From positions 1,612,001-1,676,000 of the forward strand of contig NZ_CP025804.1 in NCBI RefSeq assembly GCF_003352085.1: a stretch of DNA of 64,000 bases, read 5' to 3'. Under the pieces are notes generated by a model, which was given only the letters and a program-made list of their open reading frames with translations, made no database searches and was not told the origin of the DNA. The translations under genes were made by a program, and so were the position numbers. Each line of letters begins with the position of its first letter. The first letter of the stretch is position 1. This document shows positions 1 through 8,314 of this stretch, piece after piece. This DNA comes from Sulfitobacter sp. SK012 (GTDB taxonomy: Bacteria; Pseudomonadota; Alphaproteobacteria; Rhodobacterales; Rhodobacteraceae).

Positions 1-167
1 AAGCCCTTCTCGAAATCTTCAACGCGGTCATTGCGGAAATCGTCGAACAACAAAAAAGGATCCAGCTCACTTGGATTTGAAAAGCCAAAGGCGCGGTGCA
101 GCTTAACGCCAGCACCTTCCATGGTCGCTTGGGCCGCGCGGATTTCTAATGTGGGTCTAAGGGACAT
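1..167 (-). CDS. Pirin family protein (partial, N-terminus only)
   Basis: A reading frame on the minus strand starts at ATG 167-165 and runs off the left edge without a stop, giving about 55 residues. They match the start of the pirin cupin family: the segments EGAGVKLHRAFG and ELDPFLLFDDFRND are typical of residues 15-45. The metal-binding histidines of pirin (PHPHRGF region) would lie just beyond the edge, so they cannot be checked. An AGGAGG ribosome-binding site lies 7 bases before the ATG. The gene is divergent from the dehydrogenase gene at 337. Pirins are iron-dependent cupins, some with quercetinase activity and some acting as redox-linked regulators; which applies here cannot be told. 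Confidence 0.85.
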   Translation of the reverse strand, partial: MSLRPTLEIRAAQATMEGAGVKLHRAFGFSNPSELDPFLLFDDFRNDRVEDFEKG

Positions 168-336
168 CGGGAGCCTCCTGTTTAGGGTTGATATTCACAT
201 AAGAAGCGTAACGGAGCTGGGCAAGCCGGGCGTATGTGCAGTGGCGCACAGGGGACTATCGATGGTCGCTTTTAGGCGAGACGGGCACTTGTTCAAAGCT
301 GAGGTTCGGGGAAATAATCTAGAAGTAGGGACAGTT

Positions 337-1287
337 ATGAAGGTTGGGTTTATCGGTCTTGGCAATGTCGGAGGTAAGCTGTCAGGCAGTTTGCTGCGCA
401 ACGGCGTTGACCTCTATGTACATGATCTGAATGAGGGTTTTGTTTCTGAAAAGGTCGCGAGTGGGGCGACAGACGGCCAGGGACCAGCGCAGATGATGCG
501 CGACTGCGATGTGGTGATTACGTGCCTGCCGAGCCCCGCGGCATCCGCGGCTGTCGTCGCGCAAATGATGCCCGAAGTTGGGCCCGGCAAGATCTGGATG
601 GAAATGTCGACAACGGATGCGTCTGAGGTCAAGCGCCTGGGCGCAGAGGTCATCGCTTCGGGTGGGGCGGCCGTGGATTGCCCAGTTTCGGGCGGGTGTC
701 ACCGTGCGGACACCGGCAACATCAGCATTTATGCAGGCTGTGACCGGGCAACGTTCGATCGCGTATTACCGATCCTGACGCATATGGGGCGGCGGGTGCT
801 GCATGTGGGCGAGATCGGAAATGCCAGTGTTCTCAAGGTGATGACGAATTACCTTGCCACAGCAAACCTGCTGGCGGTCTGCGAGGCGCTGACGGTTATG
901 AAAGCTGCGGGCATGGATATGGGGCTGACCTATGATGCGATCGCGATGTCGTCGGGGACATCCTTTGTGCATGAAACCGAAAGCCAGCTGATCCTATCAG
1001 GTTCAAGAGATGTGAATTTCACGATGGATCTAGTGCAAAAAGATATTGGGCTGTTTCAAAAGCTGGCCGACGATTTTGCCGTACCGCTTGAGATTTCGCC
1101 GCTTGTTATCGAGATGATGCGCGACGGGCAAAAGCGATATGGCGATCGGGCACAATCTGACCGCATGATCGAGCGTTTGGAAGAGGCGACAGGCCTAAGC
1201 ATCCTCGCGGATGGCTTTCCGCAAGACTTGGTCGATGATGAGCCGGAAGAACGGGGCCATGAAGTTGTGTCTCGGCAACTAATATAG
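337..1287 (+). CDS. 3-hydroxyisobutyrate dehydrogenase family NAD(P)-dependent oxidoreductase
   Basis: The 316-residue product has the beta-hydroxyacid dehydrogenase layout: Rossmann motif GLGNVG at 7-12, substrate-binding motif CPVSGG at 115-120 (family consensus DAPVSGG), and the catalytic lysine region LKVMTNY with Lys167 and Asn171. The C-terminal all-helical domain follows. The start is ATG 337, where homology to the Rossmann fold begins; the frame is open upstream to about base 31 but that part has no family resemblance. Members oxidise 3-hydroxyisobutyrate, tartronate semialdehyde, 6-phosphogluconate-like or sulfonated hydroxyacids. The Cys in place of Ala in CPVSGG and the 25-residue acidic C-terminal extension do not decide the substrate. 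It stands alone, divergent from the pirin gene. Confidence 0.85.
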   Translation: MKVGFIGLGNVGGKLSGSLLRNGVDLYVHDLNEGFVSEKVASGATDGQGPAQMMRDCDVVITCLPSPAASAAVVAQMMPEVGPGKIWMEMSTTDASEVKRLGAEVIASGGAAVDCPVSGGCHRADTGNISIYAGCDRATFDRVLPILTHMGRRVLHVGEIGNASVLKVMTNYLATANLLAVCEALTVMKAAGMDMGLTYDAIAMSSGTSFVHETESQLILSGSRDVNFTMDLVQKDIGLFQKLADDFAVPLEISPLVIEMMRDGQKRYGDRAQSDRMIERLEEATGLSILADGFPQDLVDDEPEERGHEVVSRQLI

Positions 1288-1424
1288 CGCTTTAAGGTGC
1301 TAAATTAAGATGTTGTATTCACAGTATAAAAATTAGATTACGCGTGTTCTTGCTAACCCGTTGCCCAACCGCATTGGGTGACGGGGGCTTGTGGCCTCTT
1401 CTGGGCTTCGCTAGTCAGGTCGGC

Positions 1425-1937
1425 ATGATTGATAAACCCTCTGAACCCGAAGAAATCCTGGCCATTGCACGTGCTTCTAAGGGGCGCCGATTCTTAGGCT
1501 TATTCTCTCTTGGGATGCTGGGTGTGCTGGTGGTGGGCGTGGCATTGTTCCGAACTCCAGCTTTGGAATGGCGGGTTTTTCTACTTGTCGTGGGCTTTGC
1601 GTCTTTCTGGATGGTGGAGCAAATGCGCCGCGCCACAGTTGGTCAGATTGAGCTGACAGAAACGGTTTTGCGCGACAGCGACGGCACAGTTATTGCTTGG
1701 ATCGACGATATCGAAGGGATGGATCGCGGTGTTTTTGCGTTCAAACCTTCAAACGGCTTTTTGCTCAAGACAAAACAGAGTGCTGAAAAGGCGTGGCGAC
1801 CCGGGATGTGGTGGCGCATGGGCCGGCGGATCGGGATTGGTGGTATGGCCCCGGGGCACCACACCAAATTGATGTCTGAGATTATCGCTGTCATTCTTGC
1901 GCGGCGCGATATGGAACCGGACGACCGGCTCGACTAA
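1425..1937 (+). CDS. Hypothetical membrane protein
   Basis: A 170-residue protein with two adjacent membrane segments (about residues 25-45 and 50-68) followed by a soluble domain of about 100 residues rich in Trp and Gly (WRPGMWWRMGRRIGIGG near 125). This resembles small Roseobacter proteins of unknown function with two helices and a PH-like cytosolic domain, but I do not recognise a named family. ATG 1425 is chosen because it opens directly onto a sensible N-terminus; a GTG at 1344 would add 27 residues of unlike composition. It is followed by a bidirectional terminator shared with the convergent Tad-like genes. Confidence 0.6.
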   Translation: MIDKPSEPEEILAIARASKGRRFLGLFSLGMLGVLVVGVALFRTPALEWRVFLLVVGFASFWMVEQMRRATVGQIELTETVLRDSDGTVIAWIDDIEGMDRGVFAFKPSNGFLLKTKQSAEKAWRPGMWWRMGRRIGIGGMAPGHHTKLMSEIIAVILARRDMEPDDRLD

Positions 1938-1951
1938 ACCTCCGTAGTGAA

Positions 1952-1990
1952 CAAAAAAACCGACCCCTTTTTCAAGGGGCCGGTTCGTTT
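1952..1990. terminator. Bidirectional rho-independent terminator
   Basis: An 11-bp stem (1959-1969 with 1974-1984, one mismatch) with a 4-base loop is followed by TCGTTT on the plus strand. On the minus strand it is followed by seven Ts (complement of AAAAAAA at 1953-1959). It lies between the convergent genes ending at 1937 (+) and 2013 (-) and is stronger for the minus-strand Tad-like operon. Confidence 0.8.
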
Positions 1991-2012
1991 CATATTAGGT
2001 ATGGGATCAGGG

Positions 2013-2594
2013 CTACGGCAAATAATCGCCATCCCGACCATCATCAAACCACAATACACGTGGCGCATAGCGGGGACGTGTGAAAACGAAATTTCGAATT
2101 TCGCGCTTTTCCAATCCGGTGTTGAAAGGCGGGTCATATTTCGACCACGTCTCAACAACCATAATACGCTCATTATGTCTCATAAGCGGCAGACGATCGG
2201 TCCATGTGCGCACTTGATCATCATTCAGGGGCTCAACCCAACCGCGCACTTTTGACCAGTCGTGTTTGAACTTGTCGTTGGTCTTGTCGTAAGCCAAAGA
2301 ACTAACCCGGATTGCGCTGTCGCTGCGCGAGCGGGTCAGATAGTCGAACAGGTCCTGAGAGCCGTTTAGATAGTCGTTATCCAGTGGCAGTGTCTCGCGA
2401 GAGATCATATCGCCGATGGTAAACGAGGCTTTTTGGTTGATGCTGTACTGACGGAACGCATCGAAGATCGAGAACATCGACAGGTATGTCCAGAACAACA
2501 GCGGTAGAATAATCACTGTTTCAATGGCAACAGTGCCATCCTCGCGGCGGGCAAACTCCAACCGCGCAATAGATTTAAGTGTCATTTTTAACAT
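2013..2594 (-). CDS. TadE-like pseudopilin
   Basis: The 193-residue product has the TadE/TadF layout: a short basic leader (residues 1-20), EDG followed by TVAIETVIILPLL with Glu at +5 after the likely prepilin peptidase cut behind Gly, then one hydrophobic helix to about residue 45 and an exported domain. It is the last of three genes in a minus-strand operon. Its start overlaps the stop of the preceding gene as TAATG, so translation is probably coupled. TadE-like minor pilins act in assembly of Flp pili by the tight-adherence system. No tadA, tadB, tadC or flp gene is nearby, so it either serves a machine encoded elsewhere or has another surface role. Confidence 0.75.
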   Translation of the reverse strand: MLKMTLKSIARLEFARREDGTVAIETVIILPLLFWTYLSMFSIFDAFRQYSINQKASFTIGDMISRETLPLDNDYLNGSQDLFDYLTRSRSDSAIRVSSLAYDKTNDKFKHDWSKVRGWVEPLNDDQVRTWTDRLPLMRHNERIMVVETWSKYDPPFNTGLEKREIRNFVFTRPRYAPRVLWFDDGRDGDYLP

Positions 2595-3133
2595 TAACCT
2601 GGCTCCTGTACGAAGGCAGAGACCGATATCATCTTGGCCAGTCCAGCACCGTCTTTTTCAAGCGCATATCCGAGACCCGTAGCTGGGAAGACAGGCTTGA
2701 ACTTTACGCAAGCGCGCAAAACCATCAGCTCGTGTTCCTGACCAAGGCTGAAGCCACGTACGGGCTCCACCGGTTGCGTTGAGTCCACGCAATCCGCCGT
2801 TTGGTCGAACGCTGCAAAAGCGCGGGGATCAAGCGGCTTCATTTCCAACCGAAGGGAGTCATTACAATCGGGCAAGAAGCCAGAGTTTGTGCAGATCATA
2901 TCCTTTAGCTGATCGTGGGTCATCGTCGTGTTGGTGTTGAGCCGAACGTGGCGCACCGTTATGTCGAGCCCGCGATCCAGAAACATCTGGCGCATGGTGT
3001 AGACGCCCATTTCGATGGACATCATGAAAGCGATAAAGATGAGTGGCACCATAATAACGAATTCAATCGTTGTGACAGAGCCGTCTTCGTTCTTGCGGAA
3101 CCGACGCAGTCGGCGGGTGAGGGCACGCATCAT
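2594..3133 (-). CDS. TadE-like pseudopilin (second paralogue)
   Basis: This 179-residue protein has a basic leader with NEDG at about residues 15-18, then SVTTIEFVIMVPLIFIAFMM, the prepilin-like hydrophobic helix with Glu at +6 after Gly, and an exported domain with four cysteines (ICTNSGFLPDC, ADCVDS, RACVKF) that could form disulfides. It overlaps the upstream TadG-like gene by 4 bp (ATGA) and the downstream TadE-like gene by 1 bp (TAATG). Prepilin peptidase processing is inferred from the motif. It probably works with its two operon partners at the inner membrane and cell surface. Confidence 0.75.
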   Translation of the reverse strand: MMRALTRRLRRFRKNEDGSVTTIEFVIMVPLIFIAFMMSIEMGVYTMRQMFLDRGLDITVRHVRLNTNTTMTHDQLKDMICTNSGFLPDCNDSLRLEMKPLDPRAFAAFDQTADCVDSTQPVEPVRGFSLGQEHELMVLRACVKFKPVFPATGLGYALEKDGAGLAKMISVSAFVQEPG

Positions 3134-4584
3134 TGTGTGAGCCTCAACTGGTTGATCTGCCGTGCGATCGCTTTGAACGCTTCGGTCAATTCGATACCTT
3201 CGACCCGGAAGAAGTGGCTGGGCGAAGAAGCACAGCTCTTCATGACGTTTGCACCGTGGTCGTTAACTTCAAAACCGATCGACCAGATTACGATATGGCT
3301 CTGCTTTGCGGATTCGCAAACATTGTGGAGCAGTTGATCGCCCTGTGCTGCGTTGTACTTTTTGTAGGACCAGTACTGGCGCTGGCTATAGCTGACGTAG
3401 CGGCTCAGATAGTAGTTGAAGTTATAGTCGTTCCAGTGCCGTGCGTGGCTTCTGGTCGAGTAAACGCTGTCGACGATCCGGTTGGAATTGTCGTTTTGCC
3501 CGTCCGTCATCAAAATAACGGTCTTGAGCGTTTCACTATCATCAAAGCTTGCAGGCCGTGTGCTGAATACACCGTCAACCACACCGCCGGTGGACAGTTC
3601 CGAATTAAGCGGCCGGAAAGCTGGATCAAGCATACCTGCACCCCATTTCATGCCCAGAAAGATTGACGTACCAGCACGTGGCTGAAGTTGGTCGATCTGT
3701 GCTTTTAGGGCGCCAGCATCTTGGCTGAACGGAGTGATGGTTTCATACTCATAACGTGGGCAAACAGTGTCATGCCGAGTATTTTGGGTATTACCTGTGC
3801 TGTTGGAATATGAGTTCCACTGATAGTGCTGCATCTGGTCGTAGGTCATGCCCAGATTGATGACAGTTGAATTGAACTGGTTGTCAGGGAATTCAAGACA
3901 GTTGATGTCGCCCCAATCGGGCGATGCACCATAATCATGCACATAGTTTACATTCATGCGCGATGCGATTTCTTTGCCGGGGTTCACATGCTCTGAGTAA
4001 GGCACCAGTGAAATCGAGATCAAATCCTTTGTGTCGTCGGTGATGACGGTGTCCACAAAGGTTTTTGCAGCCGTCCGCAAATTCGTGATCTTGCTGTCAT
4101 TTTTCATTGAGCCGGAGATATCGACGACCAGCGAGATTTCGACTTTGTTCACACGCTCTTCGGCAGCGGAGGAGCCGGGCACGGGCAATTCATCGACACC
4201 GACCATCCGCATGAAGCGGGTAGGCGTAGTCGTGTCGGCATCCACGCGCACAGTGCGGAAGTTCAATCCTTCGGTGATCGTCACCGAGTTGACCACCGCG
4301 TTTGGTGTAGATTTCTCAAAATAGTCCTGCACAACGAGGCTAGGATCGTTTTCCTGGTCCAAGTCAGCGGCGGCAAGAACCGCGCGGTCCGAGATGTTTT
4401 GAATGCGGACACGTTCCATTTCGTTTCGCATTAGATCTACGCCGATACCACCGACTAAGAGCATCATCAGTATGACGAAGCACGCGAGCACCGTCATAAC
4501 CCCATCCTCTTCTCGAGCGAAGCCACGCAGAAACGCCGGAGATTTGGTATCTTGAGCGCGTTTGGCGAAATGCAACTGTGTCAT
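3130..4584 (-). CDS. TadG-like protein with von Willebrand factor A domain
   Basis: The 484-residue protein starts with a Tad-type N-terminal segment (EEDGVMTVLACFVILMML at about 25-42, anchor helix to about 50, then IGVDLMRNEMERVRIQNISDRAVLAAADLD, typical of TadG). A VWA domain follows from about residue 148 to the end. Its metal-ion-dependent adhesion site DISGS is at 155-159, and an ILMTDGQND segment gives the later acidic ligand. Such proteins anchor in the inner membrane and present the VWA domain outside. It is the first gene of the three-gene minus-strand operon; GAGAGG precedes the ATG by about 10 bases. The middle of the VWA domain carries a long insert rich in Tyr, Asn and Ser. Confidence 0.8.
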   Translation of the reverse strand: MTQLHFAKRAQDTKSPAFLRGFAREEDGVMTVLACFVILMMLLVGGIGVDLMRNEMERVRIQNISDRAVLAAADLDQENDPSLVVQDYFEKSTPNAVVNSVTITEGLNFRTVRVDADTTTPTRFMRMVGVDELPVPGSSAAEERVNKVEISLVVDISGSMKNDSKITNLRTAAKTFVDTVITDDTKDLISISLVPYSEHVNPGKEIASRMNVNYVHDYGASPDWGDINCLEFPDNQFNSTVINLGMTYDQMQHYQWNSYSNSTGNTQNTRHDTVCPRYEYETITPFSQDAGALKAQIDQLQPRAGTSIFLGMKWGAGMLDPAFRPLNSELSTGGVVDGVFSTRPASFDDSETLKTVILMTDGQNDNSNRIVDSVYSTRSHARHWNDYNFNYYLSRYVSYSQRQYWSYKKYNAAQGDQLLHNVCESAKQSHIVIWSIGFEVNDHGANVMKSCASSPSHFFRVEGIELTEAFKAIARQINQLRLTQ

Positions 4585-4968
4585 CTAATCATTACCTCTC
4601 ATGCCCCAGTGTGGGCGGAATCGTATCGTCGCGGACTTATGTCTTCACGGTCTTTTGCCTGAAAAACATGGCTGAATTGGGGCGGTCACGTGGCTGAATG
4701 GCTTGTTTTAAGGGGTTTTTATGCAAAATCTTGGCATCTGAGGCCCGTCTGTTTCCGACTGAGAACCAATGGTTAACTTTGTTGTACTAGACGTGCAGCA
4801 GGTCCGGCGGGTGAGTCGGAAGGCATGCATTGGCGCGGTGTTTTCAAATTGACTAAAAAAGTAGCGCTTCTCTGCGCGTCCGCTTAGGCTGCGCGGATGA
4901 GGGGGCCGCGCCGAGTCGACACAAGGCGCTGTATGACTGCTCTTCAGACATCAAAAAGGATCCATATA
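4585..4968. other. Intergenic region with divergent promoters
   Basis: These 384 bases separate the Tad-like operon (leftward) from the dehydrogenase gene (rightward). No gene is supported. A TGGCTGAAT direct repeat occurs at about 4669 and 4692, and a TTGACT at about 4851 could be a -35 element for the rightward gene. No convincing -10 was found. Confidence 0.4.
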
Positions 4969-6402
4969 ATGAGCCAACCTTCCAACGAGCCGAGCTTCCG
5001 TGAGAGTGTTGATATGATGTTCAACCGCGCGGTGGCATTGATGGAGCTACCGCCCGGGCTCGAGGAAAAGATCCGTGTCTGCAACGCGACCTACACCGTT
5101 CGCTTCGGCGTGCGCCTGCGGGGTCAGATCAAGACATTCACTGGCTACCGTTCTGTGCATTCCGAGCATATGGAGCCGGTCAAAGGTGGCATCCGCTTTT
5201 CGCTGGGGGTCAATCAAGACGAAGTTGAGGCATTGGCGGCCTTGATGACTTACAAGTGTTCTTTGGTCGAGGCACCCTTTGGCGGCTCCAAGGGCGGGCT
5301 GTGTATTGACCCGCGCGAATATGAGGAACACGAACTGGAGTTGATCACCCGTCGTTTTGCATATGAGCTGATCAAACGCGACCTGATTAACCCTGCGCAA
5401 AACGTACCTGCGCCCGACATGGGCACCGGCGAGCGGGAGATGGCGTGGATTGCTGACCAGTATAAACGCATGAACACCACGGACATTAACGGCGTTGCCT
5501 GCGTTACGGGCAAGCCGATCAATGCGGGTGGTATCCAAGGCCGGACAGAAGCCACGGGCCGTGGGGTTCAATACGCGCTACACGCGTTCTTCCGTGATCC
5601 GGAAGGCCTCAAGAAAGCTGGCATGGTAGGGGCGCTTAAGGGCAAGCGCGTTATCGTGCAGGGCTTGGGCAACGTGGGCTATCACGCCGCCAAGTTCCTG
5701 AGTGAGGAAGATGGCTGCAAGGTGACCTGCGTGATCGAATATAATGGTTCTGTCACCAATGATGACGGTCTCGATATCGAGGCGCTCAAGCAGCACATCA
5801 CCGAAACCGGTGGGCCTGATGGGTTCACGGGGGGCACTTTTCACAAGGACGGCACGCATCTTTTGGAAAAGGAATGTGACATCCTGATCCCGGCTGCTCT
5901 TGAAGGGGTGATCAACCTCAGCAATGCCAACAACATCAAAGCGTCGCTGATCATTGAAGCGGCGAACGGTCCCGTCACGGCGGGTGCCGATGAAATCCTG
6001 CGCGATAAGGGCGTTGTGATCATTCCTGACATGTACGCCAACGCCGGTGGTGTGACGGTTAGCTACTTTGAGTGGGTCAAGAACCTAAGCCATATCCGTT
6101 TTGGTCGCATGCAAAGGCGTCAAGAAGAGGCGCGGCACCAACTTGTGGTGGATGAACTTGAGCGGCTTTCGTCGGATTCCGGCATCGGCTGGCAGCTAAG
6201 TCCGAACTTTAAGGATAAGTATCTGCGCGGCGCGGATGAACTGGAGCTGGTGCGTTCTGGTCTCGATGACACGATGCGCAATGCATATCTGTCGATGGCT
6301 GACGTTTGGCACAGCCGTGGTGATGTGACGGATTTGCGCACGGCGGCCTATCTGGTGTCGATCGGTAAAGTGGCAGCGAGCTACCGCGCCAAAGGGCTGT
6401 AA
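4969..6402 (+). CDS. Glu/Leu/Phe/Val dehydrogenase (glutamate dehydrogenase-like)
   Basis: The 477-residue product carries the Glu/Leu/Phe/Val dehydrogenase signature: Lys96 in the substrate pocket (MTYKCSLV), the active-site loop GGSKGG with Lys108, PAPDMGTGEREM with the catalytic Asp near 147, and the dinucleotide motif GLGNVG near 230. It should interconvert glutamate and 2-oxoglutarate plus ammonia with NAD(P). ATG 4969 is chosen because AAAAGGA lies 7 bases upstream; in-frame upstream starts at 4897 and 4933 lack such a site. The C-terminal extension after about residue 370 (KNLSHIRFGRMQRR) is characteristic of the roughly 476-residue Rhodobacterales members. Monocistronic. Confidence 0.9.
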   Translation: MSQPSNEPSFRESVDMMFNRAVALMELPPGLEEKIRVCNATYTVRFGVRLRGQIKTFTGYRSVHSEHMEPVKGGIRFSLGVNQDEVEALAALMTYKCSLVEAPFGGSKGGLCIDPREYEEHELELITRRFAYELIKRDLINPAQNVPAPDMGTGEREMAWIADQYKRMNTTDINGVACVTGKPINAGGIQGRTEATGRGVQYALHAFFRDPEGLKKAGMVGALKGKRVIVQGLGNVGYHAAKFLSEEDGCKVTCVIEYNGSVTNDDGLDIEALKQHITETGGPDGFTGGTFHKDGTHLLEKECDILIPAALEGVINLSNANNIKASLIIEAANGPVTAGADEILRDKGVVIIPDMYANAGGVTVSYFEWVKNLSHIRFGRMQRRQEEARHQLVVDELERLSSDSGIGWQLSPNFKDKYLRGADELELVRSGLDDTMRNAYLSMADVWHSRGDVTDLRTAAYLVSIGKVAASYRAKGL

Positions 6403-6407
6403 GATTT

Positions 6408-6434
6408 AAGGGCCGGGGCGTTTGCTCCGGCCTT
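6408..6434. terminator. GC-rich hairpin between convergent genes
   Basis: GGCCGG at 6411-6416 pairs with CCGGCC at 6427-6432, extended by AAG/CTT. It sits between the stop of the dehydrogenase gene and the stop of the convergent cyclase gene. The T-tract is poor, so termination is likely but not certain. Confidence 0.5.
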
Positions 6435-8115
6435 ACTCTTTGGGCAATCCCGCCAAGATCAACCCATCAAAGAAACGTTTGCCACCATCGCAGCCGGCGT
6501 AGTTATTGGTGGCCTGCCAAAGTCTTATGGTGCGATCTGGTTCCAAAATTCGGTAGTGCACCATGGCTTCCTGTGCTTCTTGGATCCGTCCCAGATTGGC
6601 GAGTGCCGCGGATTTTGCGCTGAAATAGGTTGGATAGTTATCCGTCAGCGCCAGCCCTTTTTTCACATACGCCAAGGCGTCCTCATCGCGGCCAAGCTGA
6701 ACGCAGGCTGAAGCGATACCTCCCAAGGACGCGACATAGGCAGGGCCGCGCCGCCCGAAATCCAATGATTTTTTAAAGCAGTCAAAAGCATCTTGGGTCT
6801 GGCCTGACCACAAATTGGCCCACCCACAGTAGCCAAGGATGCGCGCATCAAAAGGAGCCAGTCGCAGGGTTTGGGCCACTACATCTTTCAGGGGCAGGGG
6901 CCGCTGATCTTGTAGATATGTTGCAATGGCAATGCTGAGCGTCAGCATCGGATGCCCCGGTGCCAGCGCTCGGCCCGCTTCGACCCAGGCAGGCAATTTA
7001 GCAATATAGGCCAGGAGGTCTGGCTTGCGGCTCATTGTCTGCGCGGCCACTAATACGATCACGCCCTCCGCATAGGCGTCCGCCAAATCGGGTTTCGCTT
7101 TGATGGCGCGCTCAAAGAATGCGACAGAGTTAGCGAATGATACATGGCCAAAATCGCGCCATGCCATAATGCCCATCAACACGCATTGTTCGGCCGTCAG
7201 CTGGTCGTCGGGAATGGTTGTCAGGCGGGTTGTTTCTGCTTCAAGGATCATGCCCAGACAGTGGTCGGCGATGTCCGCAACCACGCTGTCTTGCCAGTCA
7301 AAGGCATCATCCAGAGTGCTATCCGACTTATGTGTCCAGATAATATCACCGCGATCATTTTGCAGCCGTGTCTCAAGCCGTAGCCTGTCGCCGCGGGCCC
7401 GCAACGTTTGGCGCAGGCTGTAAGCCTCCGTCGTCTCAGATCCAGAAATTTTGGTTTGCAGCCAGTTGATGCCACCAAAATAGGTACCCAAATCTGCGGT
7501 TAACCCGTCGGCAATGTCCTGAAGTTCAGCGCGTGGGTCGTTGTTAATGGTGGGATGAATATGCAGACCGGGCAGGGTTGATACGTCCTGCGCCGTGTCC
7601 GTGCGTTCGCGTTCAACTGCGGTGTGCGACATGCGTGCCCAAGTGATGATGGGCCGTGTAATGTTCTTGAGCTTCTGCGTGCCTGCCGCCTCAAATGATG
7701 GTGACAAAGTACCATCTAGGCTGGAATATACGGCGTCCGAGATCAGGACGCTTCCGGGTGGTGACAGCGCCTCAAGGCGAGCCGCAATGTTGATACCGTC
7801 GCCGTAGATGTCATCTTCGTTGCGGGTGACATCACCGATATGGATGCCCATGCGCAGGGTGATTTCGGCGTGCCCTTTAAGGCGGTCTTGCACCTGCATG
7901 GCTGCCGAAACGGCAGCAACCGAGCTGGTGAATTCCACCAGCCATCCGTCGCCCATGCTCTTGACGATTGTACCTTTGTGATCAGCAAAGACCGGGCCAA
8001 AAATTTCGGCACGCAGCGTTTTCAAAGCAGCCATCGTCGCCGCTTCATTCGCACCCATCATACGAGAGAAACCAACGACATCAGCCGCAAGAACAGCAGA
8101 GAGTTTTCGGTTCAT
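6433..8115 (-). CDS. Class III adenylate cyclase with TPR-like C-terminus
   Basis: The 560-residue protein opens with a class III nucleotidyl cyclase catalytic domain (about 5-165): metal aspartates Asp12 (AADVVGFS) and Asp56 (KSMGDGW), the adenine-specifying Lys52, and the Asn/Arg pair in GDGINIAARLEAL. Residues 195-290 resemble the TolB-like beta domain often found in these proteins (TADLGTYFGG...LRARGDRLRLETRL). TPR-like helical repeats run from about 310 to 540. It has no membrane segment, so it is a soluble cyclase whose output is probably set by protein contacts of the repeat region. Rhizobial and Rhodobacterales genomes encode many such enzymes. The gene is divergent from the sox operon, without evidence of a functional link. 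Confidence 0.88.
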   Translation of the reverse strand: MNRKLSAVLAADVVGFSRMMGANEAATMAALKTLRAEIFGPVFADHKGTIVKSMGDGWLVEFTSSVAAVSAAMQVQDRLKGHAEITLRMGIHIGDVTRNEDDIYGDGINIAARLEALSPPGSVLISDAVYSSLDGTLSPSFEAAGTQKLKNITRPIITWARMSHTAVERERTDTAQDVSTLPGLHIHPTINNDPRAELQDIADGLTADLGTYFGGINWLQTKISGSETTEAYSLRQTLRARGDRLRLETRLQNDRGDIIWTHKSDSTLDDAFDWQDSVVADIADHCLGMILEAETTRLTTIPDDQLTAEQCVLMGIMAWRDFGHVSFANSVAFFERAIKAKPDLADAYAEGVIVLVAAQTMSRKPDLLAYIAKLPAWVEAGRALAPGHPMLTLSIAIATYLQDQRPLPLKDVVAQTLRLAPFDARILGYCGWANLWSGQTQDAFDCFKKSLDFGRRGPAYVASLGGIASACVQLGRDEDALAYVKKGLALTDNYPTYFSAKSAALANLGRIQEAQEAMVHYRILEPDRTIRLWQATNNYAGCDGGKRFFDGLILAGLPKE

Positions 8116-8314
8116 AGGCTCGCGTCGCTCCTCTTTACGTAAGGGAATGATAGATCGGGTCGGGTGCGGTGGCCAGTGGGGGTGAGGGGGGTAGGATCAA
8201 AGCAAGGTCGACACGCGACATCGCTTGGTCGGAAATATGGGTGGACGGCAATACGCGGTTTGATACTCCATATTATGGCGGCTATGGTTTGCCCGGTTCA
8301 GCAAGGAGAATCTA

